DNA from: Chromera velia
Lineage: Eukaryota > Sar > Chromeraceae
Direction: 5' to 3'
Assembly (NCBI GenBank): GCA_018398765.1
Contig: JAHBMJ010000247.1
Coordinates: forward strand, 1-37,500
DNA: 37,500 nucleotides
Shown here: in pieces, positions 1 through 10,812 of the stretch
Layout of the letters: every line of letters starts with the position of its first letter
How positions within the stretch are numbered: position 1 is the first letter of the stretch
Notes under the pieces: generated by a model
Databases searched by the model: none
Told to the model about the DNA's origin: nothing
Seen by the model: only the letters and a program-made list of their open reading frames with translations
Position numbers and translations under genes: made by a program

Positions 1-2
1 CT

Positions 3-779
3 GAATCTGCACTGCTTGCAGGATCTCTTGCTCGCCTTACGAAAGATCTCTCTGCAGTTCCTCCTGAGGAGTGGCTTCCTCTCAAGGGAACAGCCAGAGC
101 GTTGTTGAGAGAGATGGGCCCTGAGGCCCTCAGTACTGCTTTTGCGCTTCTAGATGGACGGTTTTTGCAGGGTGGGGTGGGGATGGAGGTAGGGGAGGGT
201 AAGGGAGGTACGGCATCGCTTTTAACTGGGCGTCCGGGATTCATTGCGGTTGAAGTCGACGACCCGGACCATTTGTTGTTTTCTTCTTCTGAAGAGTGCA
301 GGGAAAGAATGATGAGGTATGTGCGTGACCACGTGAACCTGCCTGCCGACGATGTGCCGAAGGCAGTGGGCAGGGTGTCAAAAAGCGTGCGTGGGTACGT
401 TGCAGATCTGTCTGCCCCAGTTGCTGAGAAGCTAGTGTCTCTTCGTCGTCTTTCAACCGCATCCGGAGGGATGACAGGACAGAGGGGTGGTGCTTCTTCT
501 CTTCACCCTTCCCGAATGCAGGCTGCAGGATTTGTTGATCCTCTCTCTGCCTCCCTGTCAGTTTTGCGACAGGTTCCCTCTCTGCTTCCCGATTCAAAAT
601 CCACGGGGGCGAGACGGCAGAGAAAGAAGGCGCCTTGGCAGATGAGGAATAAGAATGGCATGAGGGCGAACGGGGGTAGGCGAACGAAGACGATTTCAGT
701 CTTGGGTGTTCCTCGTGGTCAAATGAAAAGAGAGGAAGCTGCGTCTCAAATCAAACGCACAGGTACTGTTTATGGATAA
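3..779 (+). CDS. 3' end of an unrecognised protein-coding gene (partial)
   Basis: The frame is open from the window edge to a TAA at 777-779, about 258 codons, so the start lies outside. The first ~140 codons are a mixed, globular-looking sequence with acidic patches (VEVDDPDHL) and likely helices. From about position 435 the protein turns basic and Ser/Arg/Lys-rich (GARRQRKKAPW, ANGGRRTKT) up to the end GTVYG. I do not recognise the family; the basic tail suggests nucleic-acid binding or nuclear localisation, which is inference. From 435 onward the DNA, including stop and 3' flank, recurs as an inverted copy at 1880-2443. The frame may therefore be a host gene whose 3' end was duplicated, or a frame that runs into a repeat. 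The uninterrupted frame across the boundary favours the first. Confidence 0.5.
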   Translation, partial: ESALLAGSLARLTKDLSAVPPEEWLPLKGTARALLREMGPEALSTAFALLDGRFLQGGVGMEVGEGKGGTASLLTGRPGFIAVEVDDPDHLLFSSSEECRERMMRYVRDHVNLPADDVPKAVGRVSKSVRGYVADLSAPVAEKLVSLRRLSTASGGMTGQRGGASSLHPSRMQAAGFVDPLSASLSVLRQVPSLLPDSKSTGARRQRKKAPWQMRNKNGMRANGGRRTKTISVLGVPRGQMKREEAASQIKRTGTVYG

Positions 780-1030
780 TCATGGGTAGCTATCTGAACG
801 AGCAGTGTCGAGTGGACACACACATAGACGTGCAAGAACTAGGCGACACACAGTGATTAAAAAACTACTATAGTAGTTAAAAAAAAAAGAAACATGAAGG
901 AAACAAAATCTTGAAAGGTCTGTTTTTCTTTTTTCAAAAAATAAATCAAAATGATGATTGAAGCGCACTCCTAGGCGCACTCAAGCTAAAAGTTTATGAT
1001 TCACGTATGTTTGTAAGTATGTTTCTAGGC
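435..1030 (+). repeat. Left arm of a large inverted repeat
   Basis: This stretch matches the reverse complement of about 1880-2443. The first ~345 bp (the coding tail up to the stop) differ at only about 6-7 sites (~98% identical). The following ~250 bp are clearly more diverged, with several short insertions. The outer boundary is sharp at GTGTCTCTTC (435). There is no obvious target duplication next to the arms. Confidence 0.85.
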
Positions 1031-1879
1031 CGGGGCCTAGGCCGGGGCACTGCTTGAATCCGGCGGGCCGCATGCTACAAATCGTCTCTGATCTTGTATT
1101 GTGCCAGTATGAGCCTTTTGCGAACGATCTAGTATGATATGGGCTAGTTGATTTTGTTTAACAGATTCGATCGATCGACTTATTAACGTATCAGGAAAGG
1201 TCTTGACACCTAGGCCTGAGGGGTTGGTCTAAAATGGTCTAAAACGCTCTACTACTGCTCTAGAAAACACTCGATCTACATGCAGGTATCTGAGTGACCT
1301 CTCGACGGTGCAAATCGAGGCCTAGCAGCTAGCCTGGCAGTGGATTGCAGGGCAATCTGGAACATTAATCCTTTCATATCCCATCCTTTCCAAAGACTAA
1401 GGCACCTCTGTCCGGGGTGTGTGCTTAAGACTATTAAAAGCGAAGGGGCCACCTAGTCTTGTAAGCCTTCAAATGCCTCATCGAACCTAGGTTGGGTAAC
1501 AAATTTCTGTATGACATGCCGGGTTAGCCAGAGTGGCAGAGCTTAAGTGGTGGCTCACCAGCTTTAACCTAACTCATTCATTCAAGTTTGAATATTAATT
1601 TAATAATAATTTTCGAGTACTTTAGCTTATTAATCTGAAGTAATTTAAAGTAGCTTAAAGTAATTTAGACTAGAATTTAAAATAGTAAACTGAAATATAA
1701 TTTTAAAAGCTTAACTACTAATTTTAATTGGTTAAACATTAAGTTAAACTAGGTTAAACAGTTACTTAAACTTTGGAGGTGCATATTTAGGCGACCACAG
1801 TGATAAAAAAAAAAAAGAAAAAATCTAGAGAAGCATATATTCAAACTTGTATCATAAGTTGTATGGTAGTATGAGACCT
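1031..1879. other. Spacer between the inverted arms, AT-rich in its second half
   Basis: I see no gene here. The first part has GC-rich CCGGGGCCTAGG direct repeats (1028-1047). The part from 1560 to 1840 is strongly AT-rich, with many near-repeats of TAATTTAAAGTAGCTTAAAG. A tRNA-like pair of pol III boxes lies at 1518-1600 (listed separately). Confidence 0.5.
1518..1600 (+). ncRNA. tRNA-like fragment with A and B box resemblance
   Basis: TAGCCAGAGTGG at 1525-1536 fits the pol III A box of Leu/Ser-type tRNAs, and GTTTGAAT at 1586-1593 resembles a B box about 50 bp downstream. The 5' sequence GCCGGGT has no matching 3' acceptor strand, so this is not an intact tRNA. It could be a tRNA relic or the head of a SINE, or chance. 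Confidence 0.25.
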
Positions 1880-2443
1880 AGTATAACATACCTAGAAACA
1901 TACGTGAATTATAAGCTTTTAGCTTGGGTGCGCTTCAATCATCATCTTTATTCATTAAAAAAAAAAGAAAAACTCACCTTTCAAGATTTTGTCCCCTTTT
2001 TTATTATCACTGTAGACTGTGTGTCACCTAGTTCTGCGTGCATGCACGTCTATATGTGTGTGTCTGCTCGACACTGCTCGTTCAGATAGCTACCCATGAT
2101 TATCCATAAACAGTACCTGTGCGTTTGATTTGAGACGCAGCTTCCTCTCTTTTCATTTGACCACGAGGAACACCCAAGGCTGAAATCGTCTTCGTTCGCC
2201 TACCCCCGTTCGCCCTCATGCCATTCTTATTCCTCATCTGCCAAGGCGCCTTCTTTCTCTGCCGTCTCGCCCCCGTAGATTTTGAATCGAGAAGCAGAGA
2301 GGGAACCTGTCGCAAAACTGACAGGGAAGCAGAGAGAGGATCAACAAATCCTGCAGCCTGCATTCGGGAAGGATGAAGAGAAGAAGCACCACCCCTCTGT
2401 CCTGTCATCCCTCCGGATGCGGTTGAAAGACGATGAAGAGACA
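1880..2443 (-). repeat. Right arm of the large inverted repeat
   Basis: Reverse-complement partner of 435-1030. The outer edge is at 2443 (the GTGTCTC of the minus strand starts there). The arm is shorter than its partner because of indels in the non-coding half. Confidence 0.85.
2100..2443 (-). pseudogene. Inverted copy of the last ~114 codons of the left-edge gene
   Basis: On the minus strand this repeats the C-terminal part of the gene at 3-779, starting at the RLSTASGGM region and ending in the same GTVYG plus stop. The reading frame is still fully open. Only two or three of ~114 residues differ (for example Pro to Leu and Val to Ala). It lacks the upstream two thirds of the gene and has no visible start of its own, so it is a partial gene duplicate. 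Upstream of 2443 the open frame runs into the unrelated tandem repeat. Confidence 0.6.
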
Positions 2444-2475
2444 CCGGGCAGGAAGGAGCATCACGTGACAGAATA

Positions 2476-4039
2476 GTCGCAAGAAGGACGGCAAGGACGG
2501 CGTTAGCAACGGTGGAGGCGGAGGCAGGGTGGTCGTATCGGTTGGTGGATGCAAGGGAAGGAAGAGGGAAGGGAGAGCAGGAGGAGACATGCACCATCCG
2601 TATATTTATCGATATTATTATATATTGATGTTGCATGCATAGAGGCCGGATGGAAAAGAGTTTGTAGAGCTAGAAAAAACATGCAACAGACTATGTGCAA
2701 ATACGGAAAATGCACGCAAATTCCTTTCTGACATACAGTGCATGTAGCCTACCACTTTTGTTCCTTTTCCCCTGTGCATTTCTACAAACCGAGCCGGAAT
2801 ATCCGATTTCGCCGATTGTCACCTAAACTGGCCAGGGTACTAGGGGAAGGGCGGGACTACAGCATACACTGCATGCGGCCTACACTAGTGCTAATCATTC
2901 ATGCACAATTCAAAAGAGGACAACGGTTACCATTCTCAAATGACAAGAAAATGACAGTCTGTCTTCAGTGGGAAAGAAGAAGCACTTTAATGTCTGCTGA
3001 CTTGTCATGAAGGTCTACCCGGCACTTGATCAACGCAATGAAGAGAACGGTTGCAAAAAGGACGGCAGGGACGGCATCAGCAACGGTGGAGGCGGAGGTG
3101 GGGTGGTCGTGTCGGTCGGTGGATGCAAGGGAAGAAAGAGGGAAGGGAGAGCAGGAGGAGACATGCACCGTCCGTATATTTATCGATATTATTATGTATT
3201 GATGTTGCATGCATAGAGGCCGGATGGAAAAGAGTTTGTAGAGCTAGAAAAAACATGCAACAGACTATATACGCAAACATAGAAAATACATGCAAATTCC
3301 TTTCTGACACACACTGCATGTAGCCTACCACTTCTGTTCCCTTTCCCCTGTGTATTTCTGCAAACCCAGCCGGAATATCCGATTTCGCCGATTGTCACCT
3401 AAACTGGCCAGGGTACTAGGGGAAGGGCGGGACTACAGCACACACTGCATGCGGCCTACACTAGTGCTAATCATTCATGCACAATTCAAAAGAGGACAAC
3501 CATTGTCAAATGATAAAAAAATGATAGTCTGTCTTCAGTGGGAAAGAAGAAGCACTTTAATGTCTGCTGACTTGTCATGAAGGTCTGCCCGGCAGTTGAT
3601 CACCGCGGTGAAGAGAACGGTCGCGAGAAGGATGGCAGGGACGGCGTCAGCAACGGTGGAGGCGGAGGTGGGGTGGTTGTGTCAGTCGGCCGGTGGATGC
3701 AAGGGAAGGAAGAGGGAAGGGAGAGCAGGAGGAGACATGCACCGTCCGTATATTTATCGATATTATTATATATTGATGTTGCATGCATAGAGGCCGGATG
3801 GAAAAGAGTTTACAGAGAAAAAACATGCAACAGACTATATGTGCAAACATAGAAAATACATGCAAATTCCTTTCTGATACACACTGCTTGTAGCCCACCA
3901 CTTCTGTTCCCTTTCGCCTGCACATTTCTGCGAACTCAGCCGGAATAACCGATTTCGTCGATTGTCACCTAAACTGGCCAGGGTATTAGGGGAAGTGCGG
4001 GACTACAGCATACACTGCATGTGGCCTACACTAGTGCTC
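2476..4039 (+). repeat. Tandem repeat, ~573-bp unit, about 2.7 copies
   Basis: The landmark GGATGCAAGGGAAG occurs at 2547, 3121 and 3694, giving a period of 573-574 bp. Unit 1 runs 2476-3048, unit 2 3049-3621 and unit 3 3622-4039 (cut short). The copies look roughly 90% alike. Each contains a GGTGGAGGCGGAGG stretch, the palindrome-rich TTGCATGCATAG, and the marker CTGGCCAGGGTACTAGGGG. Open frames inside the units are short and shift between copies, so I do not call genes. The array starts about 30 bp after the right arm of the inverted repeat. Confidence 0.9.
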
Positions 4040-4068
4040 AAGGTGACTGACATTCTCAAACTCCTCAG

Positions 4069-4177
4069 GGCTGGGCATTGGAAGAGTTTGCCTTCTGGTA
4101 CTCTTGCATTCGCTGCAGGAGATCACCATGCAGTTATGTATGCAGAATTGATCTCATACAAGAGAACATTGCCAACT
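4069..4177 (+). pseudogene. Possible lone exon or gene fragment
   Basis: A stretch bounded by an acceptor-like CTCAG (4064-4068) and a strong donor GTGAGTGAG (4178) encodes about 36 residues with balanced composition (for example AGDHHAVMYAELISYKR). No partner exon is evident on either side. It may be a relic of a gene broken by the surrounding repeats, or chance. Confidence 0.22.
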
Positions 4178-5584
4178 GTGAGTGAGTACTCTGTTTTGTC
4201 TGTTTATTTTCTTTATACGGCTACTCTGCTCTCACAGAGGTCCTGTCCTTATATGTTTAGCAAAGAAGAGTACAGCAAAATACACAGCAGAAAGCGAAAA
4301 CAAAGAAAAGACATCGCTTTTGCACTCCCTGCGATATAGTCTGTACGCCTACCTGTTTGGTTCTTTGGTTCAGAATCTTTTTCATCTTCTTTCTCGTGGT
4401 TCCGTCGCCCACTGAGGCTGTGGTCGTGTCTGTGCCCTTCTTCTTCTTATTTTTTTTCTTCTTTTTTGAGATCTTTTTCTGCAGAGAGAGAAAACAGGGT
4501 AACATGTTTCGGACCATTCAACACCGGCACTGCCCACTCTCTGCTCGATGAGAAAGTGTGAATCAACACGGAGGGGGGGACAAGGCATTCGTACTGCATT
4601 CAGCGGGGGGTTGGGGAAGAACGGCGGCCCAGAAAAGGGAGAGGGGGAAGGGAAAACGGAAGAGAACTTTAAAATTGAGACTCAGGGGGGAAGATAAAAT
4701 ATCAGAAAAGCAGACTGGATAGAGAGCACTCGGGCGCAGAAACCTCCTTGGATGGGTTGGAGAGGGGCATACCAAAAAATACACTACCACCTACCTAGAC
4801 AGCTGTGGCGGAAGTTTCACCGTTCTGCAGAAACGTAAAACAAATACACGGAAAAAGCAGGACAAGGAGGCTTGATATACAGATTCTCTAAAACTTCACT
4901 AAGGGAAACACGTGGGAACATCATTCCGAGTGCTTCTGGGCATGTAGTGAACCGACCATTCTGAGGAGCTTGAGATTGCATGTGCACCCCTCGATGCCAT
5001 CGGGGCAAAGCACGAAGTCCTCCTCCATGCGAGCTGGCATTGCAAATTCAGAAGGGATCAAAATTCGAAAAAAAGGAGCTCTTTAGCTCTCTATACCTCT
5101 TTTTCCCTCTCTGTTGGACTGCCCTGTTTCTGCGCGATGGCTCCGGCAGTCAACTTTCCGGGGGTAACGTGACGGCCTGTAAGGAGTCCGCTGGGTGCCT
5201 TCTGCTGGAAGGGGAGCTGGGTCAAATGTACAGGACTGCACTTGAGAAGTGCACAATCTCTACGGTAGCCGCAATGTAATAGAAGCTCACGAGGGTCCAT
5301 CGTGTTTTTTCAAAGTAGAAAGCAGGAACTTAATGTGTTTGAAGAGTGTTGCACAGATCTGAAGTCGGAGGATCAGGCTGAAGTTGGAGGATTTGATCGA
5401 TCGAAGTAAGAGGATCCTGAAGTCGGAGGATCTAAAATATACAGTACACTGTTTTTTCATGAAACACCACGAACGGTACGAAAGTAACGAAACGCTGTAA
5501 TACGGCGTAGTACGATGTTTTTTGGCAATGCTGGACCGTTTGAGAGTGTAATTAAGTGTTTTTCAAATCATAGTTAATAAGAAA
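4178..5584. other. Non-coding stretch between tandem repeat and retrotransposon
   Basis: Nothing that I can support as a gene. It holds a pyrimidine run at 4430-4475, purine-rich G-run DNA at 4570-4700, and a cluster of near-repeats of GAAGTCGGAGGATC at 5358-5432. An open plus-strand frame at 4980-5279 has no recognisable content. Confidence 0.4.
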
Positions 5585-5589
5585 ATTAT

Positions 5590-5891
5590 AGAAAGATTTA
5601 TATGTGATGTAACGGCCCTCAGGCCACAGGCACACAGCACTCTTACGTTACTCCTGTTTCTAGAGGTTGTGTCAACAGAGTCTCTTTCTCAACTTTATAT
5701 GAGCAGCAGTCTCTTGTTTTATCTGACTCCTCAATACGAATTTAATTACTGCAATGCATGCATTTGCATACATGCATTTAATTCTGCATGCATGGATTTG
5801 CAAGATATCCACGCGCTCGGTCTTGGCTCAATGGAAGGACGCCACGCCGCGGAGCCGGTTGGCTGGTGCCGGTCCCACTGCGCGTCTTTCT
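5590..5891 (-). repeat. LTR of the copia-type element (3' LTR in element orientation)
   Basis: It starts AGAAAGAT and ends GTCTTTCT, so the ends form a short inverted repeat AGAAAG/CTTTCT rather than the usual TG...CA. It contains the palindrome-rich stretch ATGCATGCATTTGCATACAT. The target-site copy ATTAT lies directly outside at 5585-5589. Confidence 0.93.
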
Positions 5892-5956
5892 CACGGGGGT
5901 CCCCCCCATCTTGTTCAAATCCTTTTCCTTGTTCGTTTCTGTCCTCTTGCTTCTTT

Positions 5957-6316
5957 TCATACAAATTCTTTGCCTGGCCAGCAGGGTTTTGTTAGTGCGT
6001 TACCCATCTGAACTTGACGCCTATACCACATCACTTTCCCCCCAGTCCTGCCCAGTTCTTGGATCACGAAGTCCAACATCCCTTGGGATGTTCCGTCTGC
6101 TGCGACCCCCGATCTCAACTGTTCAAACAGGGGGTTGCAATCGGTAAAGAAAGTGACTAGTGGTTCGGTCCCCCACATCTGTGTTGACAGGGATTTGATG
6201 CATGGGAGATGTTTGACTACGCTTTCGAATGCGGTGGCTTCAGCTGCTGTGCTGCTCCCATGCTTGTGATTATATTTTTCTGTATGCCAGCTTATACAAT
6301 TCTCCCATAGATTCAC
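5957..6316 (-). pseudogene. RNase H part of the copia fossil
   Basis: The minus-strand frame carries the copia-type RNase H signature: SSTAAEATAFESVV resembles the SSTEAEY block, followed later by WYRRQVQMGNALTK, resembling the V-x-W...M-A-D-x-L-T-K end. It sits next to the 3' LTR, as expected. It is a fossil fragment. Confidence 0.8.
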
Positions 6317-6580
6317 TAGCTCTAACGCCTTCTCGGGTGTCCATCCTTCCTCTACGAGGAAAATCAGCTAACCCAGCCTCCCACTGTAGGTCTTGCGGGA
6401 ATAGGCGGAGTCAGGCATGATCGCTAGCATCATTCTCTTCAAACGGTTCAGTGCTCTCATACAGAGGGGCTCTTTCTTTTCTTTGAGCATTTCTATTACT
6501 CTGATGCCTGCCCGCACAATCCGTCTGCAAGGCCGTGTGGAGTGATAGCTCAACACATCAGCCCATACCCGTCTGTTTGG

Positions 6581-7297
6581 TCACGTCCTCACCATCCAGT
6601 GAGGGACTCCGTTGATGCTTCTCATCAGGGGTTCCAACCTTCTTTCCTTCTCTTTCTCCATTGCAGGTTCAAGCTCGGCTGCTCTGACTTCTCCCCCCTT
6701 TCTTTTCTCCCCCAAAACCCTCCATATGGCATCCGTGTTCACCCCTCTGCAGTAGGAGTCTTGGGAGATTTCGGCTGTACTATGGGAGAACATGAAGTCC
6801 ATACCTGCATATTTGATTGATGACTGAGGGGGGAGCTCCCGCAGGTGCCCCCAATCGAACTTTGTCTTCAGAAACTCGATCTCTCCCTCCATCTCCTTTT
6901 TTCCTTTTCTTCCCCCAAACACGTCGTTAATCCAGTTGATCTGAACACTATCAGCAGGCTGTCCAGATTCTCCTACCTTAATCGCGACCCCCGTTTCTAC
7001 GCGTTTGTAGCCTGCCTGTCCTTGCACTTCGGCAAGGCTCTTATCGAATATGTTTCCTGAGTAGGGCATTCCATAGAGGCCCTTCTCAATCAACCGCAAC
7101 TCTCCCAGCTTGATGGCCAGGGCGGCTCTGTGCAGCTCTGCACAGTCTTCATCATTGATGTCATCATAGGGGTTTGTGTCTGGGATTTTAGGCAGCCAAT
7201 CAGGGATGATAACGGCTGCGCATTTCTCGTTTCTGTCAGGGGCTGTAAGGAATGCACTAAAGATGTCTCCGGCGAACAGATTCAGAGAGAAAGTCAA
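6581..7297 (-). pseudogene. Reverse transcriptase part of the copia fossil
   Basis: The minus-strand frame shows the copia RT landmarks in order: an ODVxxAFL-like block (AGDIFSAFLTAPDRNE), the LYGMPYSG block corresponding to LYGLKQAP, and the INDVFGG stretch in the position of the catalytic YVDD block. Family assignment rests on this order; the frame is a fossil fragment. Confidence 0.8.
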
Positions 7298-8570
7298 AGA
7301 AAAGATAGCAAAGATCAGAATAGCCTAGACAGAAGGTGTGCCAACATAAGTATCGACCGCCTTCTTGTCCGTGAAACCCTTACCAAAGCACCTCGCTTTC
7401 GACTTTCTGTTGATTCCCTGCCTCTGCCTTCCTTCGTTCTCATCTCCAGTTCTTTTCATCCTTCCTTTCCTGCCTTTGTACTTCTAGGGCTGTTCCCCCT
7501 CTCTGTCGTACTGCAGCCTGTCACCCTTGCCCATGGTTTGTCTTGATTGTGCTGCCTTCTCTTCTTCCTGTCTGTTCTCTTCCTTCTCTTTCTCTACCTG
7601 CTGGGTTTCCTTTTCTTTCCATGTCAGCCTCCAGCCTATTTGCATGACAGAGTCAACTTCCTTCCTATCGACTACCCTGCCCAGAACCCCCTTACCTACA
7701 ATGTTCTTCAACCACTCGTCTCGGCACGCGACATCGAAGTCCCCCCTTGCGACCTCCTCCGGGAGTGCAGGAGTCTGGGTGGACCCCTGCTTGAAGTCAT
7801 CGAGGACCGTGAGTAGATGCTCAGGGTCGGGGCCCAGGTAGAAGCAGTCATGGGTAGGGGCAAGGAAGAAGACGTTCTAAGCGGGAGGTCGCTCATCCAG
7901 GTCAAACCCAGGGGGTCCCCCACTAGATTTCTCTCCATTATCTCTCGTCTCTTCCTGCTCTGCCTCCCTGTTCCTTCTTTCTTCACCCAACTGCCCACCA
8001 GTCAGAGCATCAGGTGCAAGATGATTCTCTCCAAAAAGAGAATCGTTGTCGTTGCTGTTGTCTCTACCCCCCGCAGCTTGAACTTCACCCCCCTCTGCTT
8101 GATCTCCGGATTGTCAGTGCCACCCCCCTGGCTTGATAGCCCCAGAGGGATTTGGGGTATGAACCGAACCGACGTTTCTATTCGGCTTTGAGGGCTGCTA
8201 GCTTGGTTTTTCTGTGGCGGTTCTTTCTTTCCACAAACCCGAGTGGCCCCTTTTCTCCTGCAGGGTTATCGAGGAACGTCATGCCTCTGCGTTCAATGAA
8301 ATCTCCTAGTGGTTCTCCATGAAATTCGGGTGCCTTGTCATATCAGATTCTGCCTGCTACGGCTTTCAAACCTTCCTTCTAGAATTGAACATGATCCCCA
8401 AACGACTCCATAAACTCAATGTGGTCACGCACTCCATCAACGGAGTGGTTACGGGAGTTGAGGGGATAGTCGAAATCGAGGCCACTATACTCATCTAATA
8501 CACTCAGGCAGCATGCATAAGGCCCGTTGACCTCATCATCATTTGGGAACCAGTGATCGAGTTGTATGAT

Positions 8571-9083
8571 TTAGAAGGGCCCACCCGCATCCTCATATTG
8601 GGTGGGGACAGGTGTTAGAGTGGGAATGGTTGTGTTTTTGAGGGAACACAGCCGGCACTCTGTCTCAAGCCTTTTCCAGTCTTCAGTCCTTGCGTGCATC
8701 CCCCTGCTTGCCAGTGTGGGCTCTAGTTTGTCTTGACCGACATGTTCGAATCGTCTGTGATGTGCCCTAAGTTTCTCAAAACTGATTGTTCTCTCTCTGA
8801 TTGCCCATGCCTCCCCAGTCTTCTGCATTGCTTCTTTGACTTCGTCTGCTGTGGGAATGGATGTGGTTGTGAATGAAAGGTTGGAGGTGGCGTCTCCCTT
8901 AAGATTCTCAACTACCACCTCAACAAGAAAACCCCTCGCGTCTCGCACAATCACGTAGGAGTCCTTTCCCTCACGACGGAGGAGGGTTTCCCCCTCCTCA
9001 TGATCTTCCCACATCAGATAGGGGACTGGGTCTTCAGTCAGATACACCCACAAGAGCAGAACCTTCCATCCTTTCTCTCTCAC
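8571..9083 (-). pseudogene. Gag-pre-integrase / integrase start of the copia fossil
   Basis: The minus-strand frame contains HHRRFEHVGQDKL followed by ECRLC about 28 residues on, the His/Cys pattern of the zinc-binding GAG-pre-integrase domain found in copia polyproteins. The catalytic integrase core expected at about 7298-8570 is only weakly recognisable. Confidence 0.7.
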
Positions 9084-9665
9084 TCAATTCTTTTGGGCAA
9101 TGCAAGCGAGACGAGAGATCTGAATTTTCTTTAGGGATTTTTGCAGAGCCACTCCGAATGAACCCTCACACGGCTCACTCCAGACTACCATCCCCCCAAG
9201 CTCTTTCTCCCAGCCAAGAGGTGTAGTCGTACATGAGTCTATGTGCATCCGTACAGACAGGCGGCCTGGCGGATCAACTTGACTGACCATTGACTGAACT
9301 TGTTTTGGGGGATCGGGTGGCTTCCTCTCGATCTCGTGCTCTGGAACTACGTACGCCTTGTGCGTCTCCGTCACAAACCAGGGCTTCGGTGCCCTATCAC
9401 GGAACTGAAACGTGATGCCCTGTTATTGTTTGATGATCCCTCCCTCCGCATCCTGAGAATATCACAAAGGGATAGAGAAAAGAGATGAGAAAGGAAGAAC
9501 AGTCATACACATATGCTGTCAAAAATGTTCAGAAAGGTGGCCTGCCTTCTGAAATGCTTTCCCAGTCAGGGCATTCTGCCCCCCAAATCTGCTGACCTCA
9601 TTGTAGTCAGGTGATTGCTCTTAACTTTTCCACTCGTCAGCAGCGTATGCCGCTTTTCCGTTGTA

Positions 9666-10792
9666 TCAACCGGGGCCACCTCCACGCACTGCCTGCATCC
9701 CTCCACGTCCTCTGTACGCCTGTGGACGCCCCCTGCCTCGAGGGTTGGATGAGGGAGATAAAGGGGACTGCTGCTGTGCCTTCGCCTTCTTGTCACGGCA
9801 GCATTGGGTGAAGTGCCCCGTCCTCTGACAGATGTTGCAATGAGCCGATATCCCAGGGCATTCGTTGTATATTAGCCACTCGGCATCATGCCCCCCCTTC
9901 CGACCATATCTGGAGCAGTCTTTCTGTTTATGGGATCCATTCTGTCCCTCTGCTCTCCCCTGCTGACTCTCTTGATAACCTCCTCTTCCTGACCCTGCAT
10001 TGCCCCTGCCTCTGCCTCCCTTGTGGCTTTTCCCCCTCGAGGGAAACCCTGCACCCCCAATAAATGTAACCTCCTCCTTCACAATGGGAGACTTCTGTTT
10101 GGGGGGGTTTGGCGTAGAGCCTTGTGCTTTGACCCAGATAGGGGGGCCACCAGGAGGCTCATTGATAGCGTTGGTATGGGATTTAGCAGTAAGCCTTTTA
10201 GCCTCCACCATCATCTTGTCATAATCCGACAGATCGTCCTCATCCCAATCATTCTCCATCTTCTTCTGGTTATACTGGGGAAAGCAAGCAAACATGGCCT
10301 CTCTTCTCAACGATATAAGGACATCGCTCTCTGCGCCACAATTCTTCATTTCCTTAACCAGGGTCTCAAAAGAGTCTACCATCAGTTGGAAGGATTTATA
10401 TCTGTATCCGTTATCGGTAAGGGTCCGCCACTGTCGAGCGTTCTATTTCTTCTTTGTTCACGAGGTCTCATCCAGAAGTTGTTTCACCTTGTCCCTTAAT
10501 ACGTCTCTCTACTTGACCCACTCAATCTTCCCACCGAAATGAAAAGTGGTGTCGAGAGGGTTTTTCTTTTGGTCAAACAACAATTGAATGGAATTGCCTA
10601 CGATGTAATGGTTACGGGTTGCTGCGTAAATTCTGCAGCATGACAGCTGGCTTGCCACTGAGCAATTTGCTCTTCTGAGGCACCAAACAGTTTCTGATCT
10701 CCTTCAGTCCTGTTTTTGCAAGAATCCCACCAGGGCTGAAAAGTGTTATTCGCTCCTAATACAGGGAAAGGCGAACCACTGGAGTCAGACAT
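9666..10792 (-). pseudogene. Gag region of the copia fossil, with zinc knuckle
   Basis: A minus-strand coding stretch next to the 5' LTR. Its later part is Gly/Arg/Gln-rich and holds CNICQRTGHFTQCC, a C-x2-C-x4-H-x4-C knuckle typical of nucleocapsid. The first part (about 10792-10598) begins with MSDSSGSPFPVLG and has a Trp-rich stretch like copia Gag starts. It is a fossil in more than one piece. Confidence 0.75.
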
Positions 10793-10812
10793 TCTCTCGC
10801 TGGATCATTACC

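Noticed and set aside
2476-4039. CRISPR-like array
   Set aside because: Units are ~573 bp with continuous similarity and no short repeat/spacer pattern; the DNA is eukaryotic.
4980-5279. 99-codon plus-strand frame before the retrotransposon
   Set aside because: It has no splice context, no recognisable motif and a mixed low-quality composition; kept only as a remark in the non-coding entry.
7130-8191. Plus-strand frames inside the retrotransposon
   Set aside because: Reverse-strand shadows of the minus-strand element; no independent gene features.
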